64,000 bases of DNA from contig QYRS01000005.1 of assembly GCA_006503535.1 (NCBI GenBank), positions 1,426,001 through 1,490,000 of the forward strand, in the 5' to 3' direction. The notes under the pieces are model-generated. The model ran no database searches, had not been told where the DNA came from, and saw only the letters and a program-made list of their open reading frames with translations. The stretch is from Arthrinium phaeospermum. Its lineage: Eukaryota > Ascomycota > Sordariomycetes > Amphisphaeriales > Apiosporaceae. The position numbers and the translations under genes were made by a program. Shown piece after piece: positions 24,603 to 35,700 of this stretch. Numbering within the stretch: the first letter of the stretch is position 1; each line of letters opens with the position of its first letter.

Positions 24603-25542
24603 ATGGCTCAAGCTCAGAGCAACGCAACCAATAATCCCAGCACGGAGAATAGTACTTACCATTTGACTGCTCTCCCGGAGGTCTGTACCGAATCAGGCTT
24701 GCTTGTTGTGCCTCCTGACTCAACACTGGAAGCATATTATCTGCAGACTCCAGCCTCGAGAAACGAGCTGACCAGACCTTCAGAATATAAGCTGCCCTGG
24801 TGGAGAAAGCATTGGATTTGGATCATTGCTGGTGCTATCGTTATCGCTGGGGGCATCATCGGTGGTGCTGGAGGGGGGGGGGGGGGGGGGGGGGCAGTGG
24901 GTAGCAAGTCTCGCTACGAGACTCCTACAGAAGCTCTCTCGAGCTCTTCTTTGTGAGTACTATCCTCAATCGATATTATTCCCTACTCGGAGTGATCTGT
25001 TATGTTTCTTAATGGTAGATAGAAGCACAACTCACGTCCTGTCAATCTACAGAAGCCTCCCTAGTCAAGCATCGCCCACCACAAGCACCTCCTCGGTAAC
25101 GCCTACGCCCGTCACTTTAGCATCGTCTTCCGCCTCCTCCACTAGAACAACGCGGACAGGAACTGTTCGTACACAAATACCTGCACCATCCGCCACGCCC
25201 TCGAACCAAATCTACGTCGGCGAACTTGACGATGGGACCTCTATTGGCTTTGTCGTGAATGGCTCGTCGAACGCAGCATGCGCCTGGGCCGTGAACCATG
25301 CGCCGGATGGGCACAATCCGTGCGGCTCCGTCTTCACGCTGCCGGACGGTTTCGAGTACGTCTGGAACGGTTGCGGTGGCGACACCTGGATCACGTGGCG
25401 GAACCCGAGCAATCAAAATGATCTCCAATTCCAGGATCTAGGAAATCCAAGAAGTTGCCGCTACGCACCTCTGACATACAAATGCGGCACGGAGACCATT
25501 CATGCAAACTATATATGCCCTAACCACACCATTGGCGTGTAG
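24603..25542 (+). CDS. single-pass membrane protein with Ser/Thr stalk and Cys-rich C-terminal domain
   Basis: Function unknown. Exon 1 24603-24952, intron 24953-25052, exon 2 25053-25542 give 279 aa. No signal peptide; a polar N-terminus of about 65 residues is followed by KLPWWRKHWIWIIAG and a hydrophobic segment to about residue 90, so a type II topology (C-terminus outside) is likely. The membrane segment runs into a glycine string encoded by a 22-G homopolymer. A Ser/Thr-rich linker about 50 residues long follows. The last 100 or so residues form a compact domain with six Cys (NAACAWAV, HNPCGSVF, WNGCGGDTW, PRSCRYA, YKCGTE, YICPNH) and many Trp, resembling small secreted fungal modules without a firm family match. 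The intron model keeps the frame, which supports the 22-G length as given. Confidence 0.75.
24873..24894. repeat. G22 homopolymer inside a coding exon
   Basis: Twenty-two consecutive G just after the transmembrane segment of the 24,603 gene, encoding part of a Gly run. A change in length that is not a multiple of three would replace the downstream exon 1 frame. Confidence 0.9.
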
Positions 25543-26255
25543 TCTCTAGCAGGCTCAGGATGAATACTTCTACGCAACTAGAACCCCGGCTCACCTATAT
25601 AAGGCGTCGACCTACCCACTATGGGACTCTGCACAAATTTGAACTGTGAAGCTATATCACTGGAACGAAGCCGGCATACCAAAGCTACTATTGGAGCCGA
25701 CTTGGTGCTGTTTGGTATGAGAGGGTGGGGGGTTTGAATAGCTTCGAGATCGATGCCCCCTTTACTTCCCCTGGCTATTACCCAGGTGGCGCAGAGATGG
25801 CGAAGGGCAGATCTCGATACTACCTGATTTGTATCCCTCTGGTACGATCTAACGGTCCAGACCAATCCACCTCAAGGCAAGTTATGTCGTTAAGTCTACA
25901 TAGAGCTTAGCCACTCCGAACAAAGGGTTGAAAGAGGTGTTTTCGAACCGAAGCGACACATTGTTACGTTGCCTTTATATCCATATCGTAAAGGGGCTCT
26001 TTCATTCTTAGGCTCATTGTGTTTGCTTGACAATGACAACCCTGTCCTACAAAACCACTGTTCCAATACCCCTGTAATCGGTTCAAACTCTGTGTTTTCA
26101 TTCCATCATCCCAAAGCAACCTATTATAACAGTTGACCGGCTCAACTCTTCTGGGGAGACAATTCTGGTTTTAGTCTCTCTGGCCAACTTTCTGCCCCCT
26201 TTTTTGCATTCCCCTTCCCTTGTTTCTGTATATATAAAACCCCGCACGGCCCAAG
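25543..26255. other. intergenic, no gene
   Basis: 0.7-kb tandem spacer holding the 3' region of the membrane protein gene and the promoter of the Cys-rich orphan. Near 26,229 a TATATAAAA sequence lies about 25 bases before the next ATG, so it may be a TATA element only if transcription starts very close to, or translation starts downstream of, that ATG. No coding exon supported. Confidence 0.55.
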
Positions 26256-27397
26256 ATGTGCGACTGTAAGGTAAAGACGTACAAGTATACTGCTTGTCAA
26301 CACCGGTCCAAGACCAGGATCCTGTGCTGGAAGGCCAGCTGGAGGACAACCAACTTCCTCTGCCTAGGTCAGGTACTCTCCAAATGTAAACCCAAGAAGG
26401 AGAAGAAGGAGAGGTTCGGCCTCTGTACGCGCTGCACTCACCACTTCCTCCCGTACCATATCAACGACCCCAAGTATGTCCGCAGATATCTGGAGTGGAA
26501 GCAGCGTAACGGCTACGAGGGCAAGAAGGTAGATGCTCAGATCGTGCCGATCGAGGCCGTCTTCCACGTTAAGAACAGCAGCAACAAGCGAGGGAAATTC
26601 CACCAGCAGTCGCCAATGCTCGCGCAACAGCAGCGGAGCGTCGACAGCTTCGACCTGGCCGCCGCCGGGGCCCTCAACTCCGATTATGCCGGCAGCGCGT
26701 ACTCCCACACGCCCGTCGACCTGTCGGACCTCCCCCAGAGCCTGAGCGCCGACCTCGGCCCGCCCTCCTTCCGGGGCCGAGCCCACGCTGGCGGCCGAAT
26801 GCTGGATCTCTACCGCGGCAGCCGGAGCAACACCGACATCCGCGAGACGCCCCTTTCTCCCTGCAACGAGCGCAAGCTCACAGAAGCCAGCATCCGGCTC
26901 AACCCCGCCCCCAAGAAGCCCCACTGGCGAAAGACCAAGGAGGGAAAGGCCGAAACGGGTAACGACGGCCGCCGCGGATCCGAGACCTTCTTCGTCGTAG
27001 CGACCCCGTCGCCAGCCTCGCGCACCGGCTTCGTCGGCCACGTCCGCTCGCGCAGCCACACGGCCGTGCCCGTGCCGCCGCCGCCGCCGGTGCGCGAGAT
27101 CTTCCTGGGCTGCTTCGAGCACAAGCTCGACCGCCAGCCCGCCTGCGCCAACTGCACCGAGGCCTACTTCGGCGAGCGCGGCGTCCCCGACGCGACCTTC
27201 GCCCGCAAGTGCCACTCGGCGCCCCCCGGCTGCGGCGGCGGCGGCGGCGGCGGCCTCGTCCGCGTGCGCACCCCGGCGGCCGGTTCACGTCGGCGGCCCA
27301 GGCGCTGTGCGTGTGCGAGCCGTACGGGCGCGACAACTGCCTGGCCTGCTACGAGAAGGAGCGGGAGAGTCGCGGGCTCCAGGCGACTTTCTTTTGA
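26256..27397 (+). CDS. Cys-rich conserved hypothetical protein (one-base frame break)
   Basis: Function unknown. No intron is needed; 380 aa if one base is restored. The N-terminus MCDCKVKTYKYTACQH and later CW, CLG, CKP and LCTRCTHH give about eight Cys plus His in 65 residues, suggesting a zinc-binding module. The middle is Ser/Pro-rich and disordered. The C-terminal part has further pairs (ACANC, and after the break CVCEPYGRDNC and CLACYEKE). As given, the frame runs past 27,397 into sequence with no protein-like character. The next frame, entered at about 27,271-27,274 (CCCC), carries strongly coding G/C-ending codons to the TGA at 27,397. One missing C there joins both parts exactly. I therefore end the gene at 27,397 and regard the break as a probable sequencing deletion. 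Confidence 0.7.
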
Positions 27398-28286
27398 GAA
27401 GGGAGTACAAGGTGCGTCATCCTTTATATAAGTATATGTACGGTAAGTTGTTATAGAGTGGAACAATTTAGAGAAGTATCTTCGCATTTATTTTCACAGC
27501 CGCGGCGTTTATAGGAGTCTGTGACTTCTGGCTTGTTTGTTTTCTTAAGGGCATATATATACAGACAGTTATTACTAATAATGCGATTCTGTTTACTCGA
27601 TGCTGGCCTTGCATATGTAGACCTTGTGATCAGTTACCGCGTGCTTGGAACTGGCCATCCGTCAGTTATCGCTTATTTACTTCTGGTACGCTTGGAAAAC
27701 GGAAGTCTCAAATTGTCCCTACTTGGAACTGTAGTACGCTACCATTGGCAGAATATTGCTATCGTCCCGGGCTACGACTACTTAATATAACCAGGCATGT
27801 TGCCAATTCAATGTCGAGCGACTCTAGGCAAGCACCGCCGCTATCTCGGATGTTTCATGTTAGGCGTAAACGCCCACTGCGGTCGATTCAATGCTATTGA
27901 CTTCGTAAGGGAATGACGTAGGAGCAAAGGCTATGCAGCTGTGCCCAAGCCTGCATGCAGTCGATCAACCCCCGAATAGAGTTTCTGTTTCCCCATGGGG
28001 TAAATGTCGATCAGCCGTCTGATATCACAGAGAGGGGTTCGACTCCAACTTGTCAGCAGACCTGGGATGGGAACACAAAAGGCCCGGGCATTCTCCTAAG
28101 TATGTAGGTGGATGTTCAGTCAATCCCAGTTCCCTTTCTCCTCCATCACTACTACTTCATCCCGGTGAAAGAATCTAATTCCATCAACCAACTCCAAGAC
28201 ACCCAACAAAGACATCAAAAGGGGTTACACTAACAACCCCATCACCCTAAGAAGAATAAGTCCCCAAGTCCAAGACTACCATCACC
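27398..28286. other. intergenic, no gene
   Basis: 0.9 kb with the 3' region of the Cys-rich gene and the promoter of the 83-aa gene. The sequence at 28,026-28,036 matches the Pol III B-box word but has no tRNA fold around it. CT/CA-rich leader sequence precedes 28,287. Confidence 0.55.
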
Positions 28287-28611
28287 ATGTCCAAGGCATA
28301 CCTGAAAGCCAAGGAGAAGTACAACGAGATCATCAACGACGCCGGTCGGGGCGATTGGTACTGTAAGCTGAGACCATCTAACTACATCCATCGTTTTTCT
28401 TGACTCCCCTAATAGGGAGGAGAAAAGGAGCTGAGCTGACCCGAAGTGCCAACGACGTAAAGGTCGAACCAACCGCGTCGCGCCGTCTAGAATCCCGTCC
28501 AGCGGCAAGTGTGATGCCGTAGCCCATGTCACCCACCCTCCAAGCCGCCGTGGTAGCACAGGGAGCATGTCGGACAAGATCAAAGACTGGATGAACAGGC
28601 CTGCCTATTGA
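28287..28611 (+). CDS. 83-aa two-exon microprotein
   Basis: Exon 1 28287-28362 (MSKAYLKAKEKYNEIIND and on to GDWY), intron 28363-28435 with donor GTAAGC and acceptor ending CTGAG, exon 2 28436-28611 ending DWMNRPAY. The joined frame closes at 83 aa; an alternative AG at 28,445 creates an immediate stop, which decides the acceptor. The protein is basic, lacks a signal peptide or membrane segment, and begins with a likely amphipathic helix. The ATG context (ATCACCATG) is good for fungi, and codons are largely C-ending. I do not recognise a family. It is convergent with the P-type ATPase, with 280 bases between the stop codons. Confidence 0.65.
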
Positions 28612-28891
28612 GAGACTGAAAAATAGGCGACGGCATAATTATCTTTCTAGTTTCTATGTAACAGGTCTTGATATCTTGTAAATTAACGACGTATCTGCGT
28701 ATTTCTCTCCTAAACTCATATCCAATACCAATCGTATACTCTATATGCTCCGCTTGCTATGCGTACTACCGGGTATAATTGTAAAAGAACCCCATACGTA
28801 AAACAACATCGAACCAAAGAGTAGAAAATAGAAAGACTAGATAGACTCCATGAAATGCGTCGTGGTCTCATCCCCCTTTGACCCAACCTCC

Positions 28892-31800
28892 TCACCAAGC
28901 AGCCTTGGCGAGGATACCGTTGGGGTATTTGCGGATCATGTATTTACGCCCCTCGTCCATGATCAGAATGAAGAGGCCGAAGGCCATGGGCAGGAAGTAG
29001 TGCTCGGCGGGTACCTTGGAAGTGCCGAGCGCCTCCTGGAACACCGGGACGTACAGCCAGAAGATGGCCATCACCAGGGCGAAAGCGATGGCGGGGAAGA
29101 GGGCCAGGTTCTGCGAGTTCTTGTTGAAGGCGGGAGGGTGCTGGAAGATGCTCCAGCGGCGCGTGCGGATGGCCATCAGGTTGAACCATTGCCTGTTGGG
29201 ACGTACATACACATTAGTTCATGAAGTCGAACAATATGGCTGGAAAAAAGAAGGATATTATAACTTACATGACGACGAGGTTGACGAAGTAAATAGACGA
29301 GGCCTCGTTGAGCTTCTGGGCATAGTAGTCCGGGTCTATCCAGTCGGGCAAGACGCCGAAGCTGAACCAGAGCACGCGGAACGGGATGCCGTTGCGTTCG
29401 AGGTACCAGTAGGCCATGGCGAAAGAGGCGACGGTCTCAATGACGCCGAGAACACCGTAAGCCATGGCGACGAGCTGCCAGTTGACTAGGCGATCCTTCT
29501 TGACGTTGCGCGGCTTGCGGAGCAGTACATCGGCCTCAGGTTTCTCGTAGGACAAAACCGTGGCGGCGGCACAGTCGGTGAAGCAGCTGTGACCATACCC
29601 GTCAGTATTCAATGAACTGCGTTGGAAAAATACTCTCCAATGGTCCCAGTCCAAAAGGAGTCTACATGATAGAAGAACTCACCAGATAATAATCATGAGG
29701 AACGAGGACAGGATTTGCGGTAGTCCGAACAGCACATTCGTCATGACGGGCCAGAACTCGGCGAAGCATCCGGCGGGCAGCAAGTAGCAGATGACCTTCT
29801 TGAGGTTATCGAACACAACGCGACCGTACTGGACGGCCTCGACGACGGACGAGAAGGTGTCGAGCAGGACCATGTCGGCAGCTTCGATGGCGATGTCGGA
29901 ACCGCCGCCCATGGCGATGCCAATGTCGGCCGCTTTCAGGGACGGGGCGTCGTTGACGCCGTCGCCCGTCATGGCCACGACCTCGTTCGTCTGGAACTCC
30001 CGGACAATGCGGAGCTTCTGCTCAGGCGTGGTGCGCGCGAACACGATCTCCTCGTACTCAGTCAGGACCCGCCACTGGTGCTCGTTGAGCGTCATGAGTT
30101 CCGGCCCGCTGAGCACGATGGAGGTCCGCGACTGCGAGGAGGAGGCCTTGTCTTCAGAGATCGAGCCAGCGGGTGGTTCGCGAGGCAGAGCGGACACGCT
30201 GTGGACCATGGAAGACGGAGTACTAATGATACCGGCATCTTGGGAAATAGCAAGGGCAGTCAAGGCGAAGTCACCAGTAACCTGGGCTGGGTATCAGCAT
30301 GACTCGACTCATGAATTGAGATCGATGGGTTGCAAGCAGTTCTGGCTTACCATGAATATGCGAATCCCTGCGCCCCTCAGGGTGGACACGACAGAGCGAA
30401 TCTCAGGCCGAAGGGGATCGACGATGGCAAGGAGGCCAACAAGGGTTAAGCCAGTCTTGGCCTGCTCGAACATGGCATCCTCGAATTGGACCGTGCCCGG
30501 TTGGTGCAATACGTCCGCCTTCGAGACGACCTTCCGAGCTAAAAGAATGCACCGTTTGCCCTGGCTGCTGTAAATGTTCTTCAACTGCTCGATCGTGGCT
30601 CTCATATCCTGGTCAAACGGATGAGCGTCCCCCGCGTTGGTGGTGTAATGGGTGCAACGACCAATCAGCACATCAGGGGCTCCCTTGATGGTCAGAAGCC
30701 TAGCAAATGGTGTTAGCGAGTGAGGCTTCGGAACCGCTGTTGTTGATGACATACGTGTCCTCCGCAGTAAACGCTTCTGCTTCGGCCTGAGGCAAGGTGG
30801 CCGACAACAGATCATCTTTGAACATGGAAAAGGTCCGGATCATGTATTTGTTCTTCGAGTTGAAAGCCAGTTCGTATGTCCTCTGCCAGCTCTGTCGCAA
30901 GTGATTCACGGAGCCTAGACCTTCGGAAAAGCGAAGGATGGCCTGGTCGGTTGCATCGCCGTGAATGCGCCGCTCCTCAAGCGGAAGACTGTTGGTAGCA
31001 GCATCGAATTCGGCCGCATTGCAGAGACCTGCGATGGCTCGTACTTGGCCAACACCAGTTGTGACGATGCCTGCGACAGCTGGAGCCTCACTCGCATCAA
31101 GTTCGTGTTTTGCGGTATCTTGGTTCATCGTATAGTTGCCAATGGTACAATCCGTAACAGTCATGCGGTTCTAATAGGGTGAGTGAACGAGTGGATGCTA
31201 AAAGGCGTAATGGGCAGTACTGACCTGGGTGAGAGTCCCTGTCTTGTCTGAGCACACAACAGAAACCGAGCCAAGCGTCTCCACAGTCTTGAGTGACTTG
31301 CACAACACGCTGTTTTTCCGCATGATGTTTGCAGTGATCGTCAGGCCTGCGGTCAGGGCGATGGGGAGACCTTCTGGGATGAAAGCAATCGCAACGCTGA
31401 CGCAAGACACAATGAGGGTCGGCACAGAAATCCAGTCCGGATGGTCCCTTCTCAGCCAAGCGCCCCTGAAATAAATAGTCAGCGACATGATATTATGCAA
31501 ACACCCACGGAGTAATCTTACCATACGACAAGTACAATTGTAATCATTGTCAACATGATGGTGCAGATGATCACAACGAAATACAGGATTTCGCGCTCAA
31601 GGGTCGTCATCTTCGTTTTGGGGGAGTTGGTCAGGGTAGCGATGCGACCGAAGACGGTACGATCACCCGTGTTGACGACCAGGCCGGTACATGATCCAGC
31701 GGTGCAGTGGGTGCCCTGAAGGCCAATGCAGCGTGTCTCTAGGTAGTTGTCGTCGGTAGAATCCACTGCTGCCGCCAGAGGCGCCGACTCTCCAGTGAGG

Positions 31801-32799
31801 ATGGATCTGTCGAACTTGGCGTCGCTGGAGACCTGAAGGAATCTGACGTCGGCCGGGAGCTTGTTACCAGCCTTGATATACACGATATCGCCGGGCACGA
31901 GCTCCGAAGCAGGAAGCGATTGCTGCTTGCCTTCACGGATGATCATTGTGTTCTCTGGCAACATACCCGTGATTGACTTCATTACGCGCGACGAAGACCA
32001 ATCTTGCCACATGTTGAAACCAGCCTGGATGAAGAAGACGGCGAGTAGGACGATAGCCAGAGCCTGGAAAGATGTCAACTTGAGTCTATGTAGCTTGCTG
32101 TCATGGTGTAGCCTACCAGATTCGCAACTGCAGGGGCAGGTTCGCCCAGCGGCTTCCAGGAGACAAAGACGAGGATAGATCCGATGAGCAAGATGGGCCC
32201 AAAGCCTTTGAACATATAGCCCAAGTACTTCTGTATAGTATTAGATTTAGGAGGTGTAGGGGCATTTCGACCGAAGTCCTTCAGCCTTCTGGTAACCTGG
32301 TCATCCGAAAGACCCTGTTCCATCGAGGAGCTGAGGCGACGGAGTGCCTCTTCAGTCGTGATGGTGTGCCATTCGAGGGCCGATAGCTCTGTACCGACAT
32401 GTTAGTCGGAAGTTTGAAATCAGAACCGAGTTTGTATATGGATATCGACCCTTGGCAGCAGTATCTTTCGCTTTCGAGACCTCGGCGACATCCTTGGCTT
32501 TCGATTCTTCGATCTGGAAGGAGCTTGGGTGGTTGTTAGTGATATGTGGTTGCTGTATACAGGCGCCGAAGTATAATACGGGAGGGAGGCGACGAGGTCT
32601 TGGGCACTTACACGGTGCGATACTGGACGGGCAGAAGAATGGCTGGGTCAACCTCGCGACGCGATCGTACACTCCTTATGGACATAGAACCATTGGAATG
32701 AGTCCGGCGCAGGTTGCCCGGGCGAGCTGGTCGCGATGATTCTCCATCGTCGAAGCGAATGCGATCAGCCGCAGGGGATTTGAGATTCTCCTCGTCCAT
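28892..32799 (-). CDS. Na,K-ATPase-like type IIC P-type cation ATPase
   Basis: Catalytic subunit of a P-type pump of the Na,K/H,K-ATPase subfamily found patchily in fungi, distinct from fungal ENA pumps. Ten exons give 1,099 aa with every phase matching; introns 32524-32611, 32389-32449, 32064-32116, 31466-31521, 31171-31224, 30700-30754, 30282-30350, 29587-29682 and 29193-29268. The N-terminus is long and Ser/Arg-rich. Landmarks: ILTGESAP (actuator domain), TM4 PEGLP (389-393), CSDKTGTLT with phosphorylated Asp432, KGAPDVL (nucleotide domain), MTGDGVNDAP (hinge), then TM5-TM10. The stretches VETLGSVSVVCSDKTGTLT and VFARTTPEQKL are typical of IIC pumps. TM5 keeps the Glu (about 869), but TM6 reads CCFTD: only one of the two animal Asp residues remains (Asp898). 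No beta subunit is encoded nearby. The intron 2 donor (GTCGAT) is atypical after GT. Transported ions are not provable from sequence. Confidence 0.93.
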
Positions 32800-35700
32800 T
32801 ATTTGCAAAGTTCCTAGGCTTGTAAGTGAAGAAGATGCACACGCTTCACTGCAGAGATGATTTTCCCCTAAAAAGGAGGCAGCACAGCCAGCAGAACAGA
32901 GGTAAAGGAGATCGAGACGAGTCAAGGGCGCATGAGATTTTCCATTGAGTAAGTCGCACTGATCTATTATATATTATATAGTAGCCCTGCAAGACCCGAT
33001 AGCCTGGTAGTGGCTGCAATTGTGTTGATGGCGAGAGTTTCTGAGAACCAAATGTCAAAACAGGATGCCATACTGTTGGATGTCTGGCGACTCGAGCCCA
33101 AATCACAGTGCGAGATGGCCTCGACTGACGCAGGGTGATTTTGGATCCATCACATGCGGTCAGCACTGTGCCATTCTTGGGGTGAGAGCAATCCAATGAG
33201 CGAGCAAGGGCGTGCCTACCTAGACGTGTCTGTTAGTGTCGGCATTGCAAAGTCAGAATTGAGGAGCGGGATGGGAGAGGCGGCGGTGCCTGGGTGCTGG
33301 GTGCTGCCAATGCTGGTTGCTAACCAAGATCAATCCAGCCAACATGGTGCCAGAAATTCGCGCACCACTTCCGGCATGGCCCCGCGGAGTGCGTGATATA
33401 TTCCCCTGTCGTTTGTGTTTTGTGGCTGGGCCGCTGATCTCGAGGGGGCAAGCCTGTTTGAGGAAGCAGCTTTGCAGTCGAGGCCAAGTCAGTTTGATGG
33501 GATGGAGGGCGCTTGAGGGGGGCATTTGTGGGAGTCAAGCTTTCAGCTACTGTTGCTTAATTAGGAATGCGCGACTGGCGGGTTGGCGGGATTGTGGGGA
33601 GCGAGAAAGGCGGGAATTAATCACCCACTGGAAGGAACGCTTGAACGTCGCCAAACAACAGGGAACAAACAACAACAACGGCGGCGGCGGCCTCCCAATT
33701 TCCAAGCCAAACCACCCAATCAGATCCCCTCCCGCAGCTGCAAGAAACCTCATGCGATCACTCAGGGTCCTCCTCCACTCCGCATTGCCTGGGTGACACA
33801 GCCGGAGTAGGGGTTGCAGACCAGATTTCAGACTGCGATCCTCGCGCTGCTGCACGAGACAAGAAATTTTGATTGGCTCATGGGCGACTACGACTTACAC
33901 GGCTTGCCTAAACAGGCAACCCAACTACAGTGCAACTAATGCATCCAGTACCCCCTTTGGTCCGTGAGGCTGCGGGCAACATCCGACCTCGCTTTTTTCT
34001 GCTATGATGGATATAGTACAGTAACAGCTGCACAAATCTGCGTTCTCGATGTATGGAAATGACGTCGTTGCGCCAATCCGCCGCGCCGTGAATAATCTCA
34101 CTCTGGAGACGGGCGCCAGCCGAGCTCTCACCCTGCAGTATAGTTCTACCTGTTCGGCATTGTCTGCCTTGCAAACCGATTAGAAGAGTCATCCTGTAGT
34201 CAAGGCAGCGTCGCCAGACCGGCTCACAGTGGACAAATCCGCCGAACCCCATGTGTAGCGAGCGGGCTTGGGTGCGCACATGGCATCAGCCACACGTGTA
34301 TCGGTGAGGGGAGTAGAGCAGATCAAGGTGGCTATTCTCGTTCCACTTTTAGATATTTAAACGTAAGTGGTTCTATTTCGAGTCTATACCGTTGAGACGA
34401 CCAGCCAATACCGAAATTCGCGCAAGAGGATACTCAGGCCTGTCCATGTCGAGTCTGGATGCTTCTCTCCAGCGTGATGACTTGCCGTCTACACGCGTAT
34501 GACTTTCTCGCCTACGGGTTCTCCCAGCTGCAATTTCCCGGGAAAGGGATGACGTTATGACCATCATTTGTCATTTGCATTTAGAATTATGGCGGGTGGA
34601 ATTGAACCGCCGATGGGTTTCTGAGCATCTGCTACGGAACGTGAGACTGTCTTGTCTATGTACATAACGGCGGCGGAAAACTAACCGAGTCTTTGGGACA
34701 CTTCGTCGCGTCTAAAACAACGGGACTACGGCGCAATTGAGTTGATTCCCTGGTTGTATTCATGGGCTCTCTACCTTTATGTAAGTGTGTATTTTACCTA
34801 GGTCGTTACTCGCGATTCCCCTAGCTTCCAAGCCCCTTTTGTGCCCCCCTGAGAGTCAGGATCGCTAATTCCACAGGCAAGAAACAACCTGAACTTCGTA
34901 GGCACCAAGCGACCACATGAATAAACCTCCACCGACAGCACCTGGCTTGATTATTCCGCTTGCGCCAGATTGCGACAGTGGAATAAACAAGTACTGCTGT
35001 AATACTCTTCTGTTGAAGTTCTGATCCCAGAAGAGACTTGGCCGGTTTATTGTCGCAGGGACTTGCCACCAACACCTACGTCGACAGTCAGTACGCATAT
35101 TCTGCCCTCGAGATGGCAATATCGGCATCTTTACTTTAGTTAGTGCATAGGCGCTTGCCTTATCTCACTTCACCATTTCGCCTTGCGCTTCTAGCACGAT
35201 TAACGAAAGTTCTAGTCAACTTAGATTCCAGCTTAATGTACCACGAATCGCCCATCTCGCCCCAGCGGTTCCCGCCACCAAAGCCAACACCCATAGGCCG
35301 GTGCCGAAAACGAGCACCACTGCCACCCTGCCGGTTCGATCGCCTTACCACACCGCTGGAAGAACGGCAGTCAAGTCAGCGCTGCAAGGCGTACGATCTG
35401 GATCGAGTTCTCGATCAAACAGATCCGGCGAGGCTGATACTCCGGGTGTGTGACCACCACCACCAACCGCCACGACAGCAGTTCAAGGTTTCCTCGCAAT
35501 CTCCGTCATGCAAGCAGGGCGGTTACTAAGGCTGGACGCCAGTCAAATGATCTGCTCGTCTTGGCATGGCCTTACACTTATTTTTACCACGCACTAATCT
35601 CAACCGTGGCATAACGCCCACGATGGTCTGGACTGGACGACTTTGGTAGGATAGGGCTCAGGGCGGGACTGCTGCCTTCCCATTCAGCTTGCCTGATGTC

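Noticed and set aside
28020..28045. Perfect B-box word GGTTCGACTCC
   Set aside because: Flanking bases do not form T, anticodon or acceptor stems.
29791..30573. 260-codon plus-strand frame opposite the P-type ATPase
   Set aside because: It overlaps the conserved hinge motifs of the ATPase on the other strand and shows no domain; a shadow.
34590..34720. Minus-strand GGTTCAATTCC B-box-like word with an A-box-like word upstream, suggesting a tRNA
   Set aside because: No acceptor stem pairs with the CCCGCC 3' side, the T-stem has a mismatch and no clean anticodon arm forms. tRNAscan-SE would settle it.
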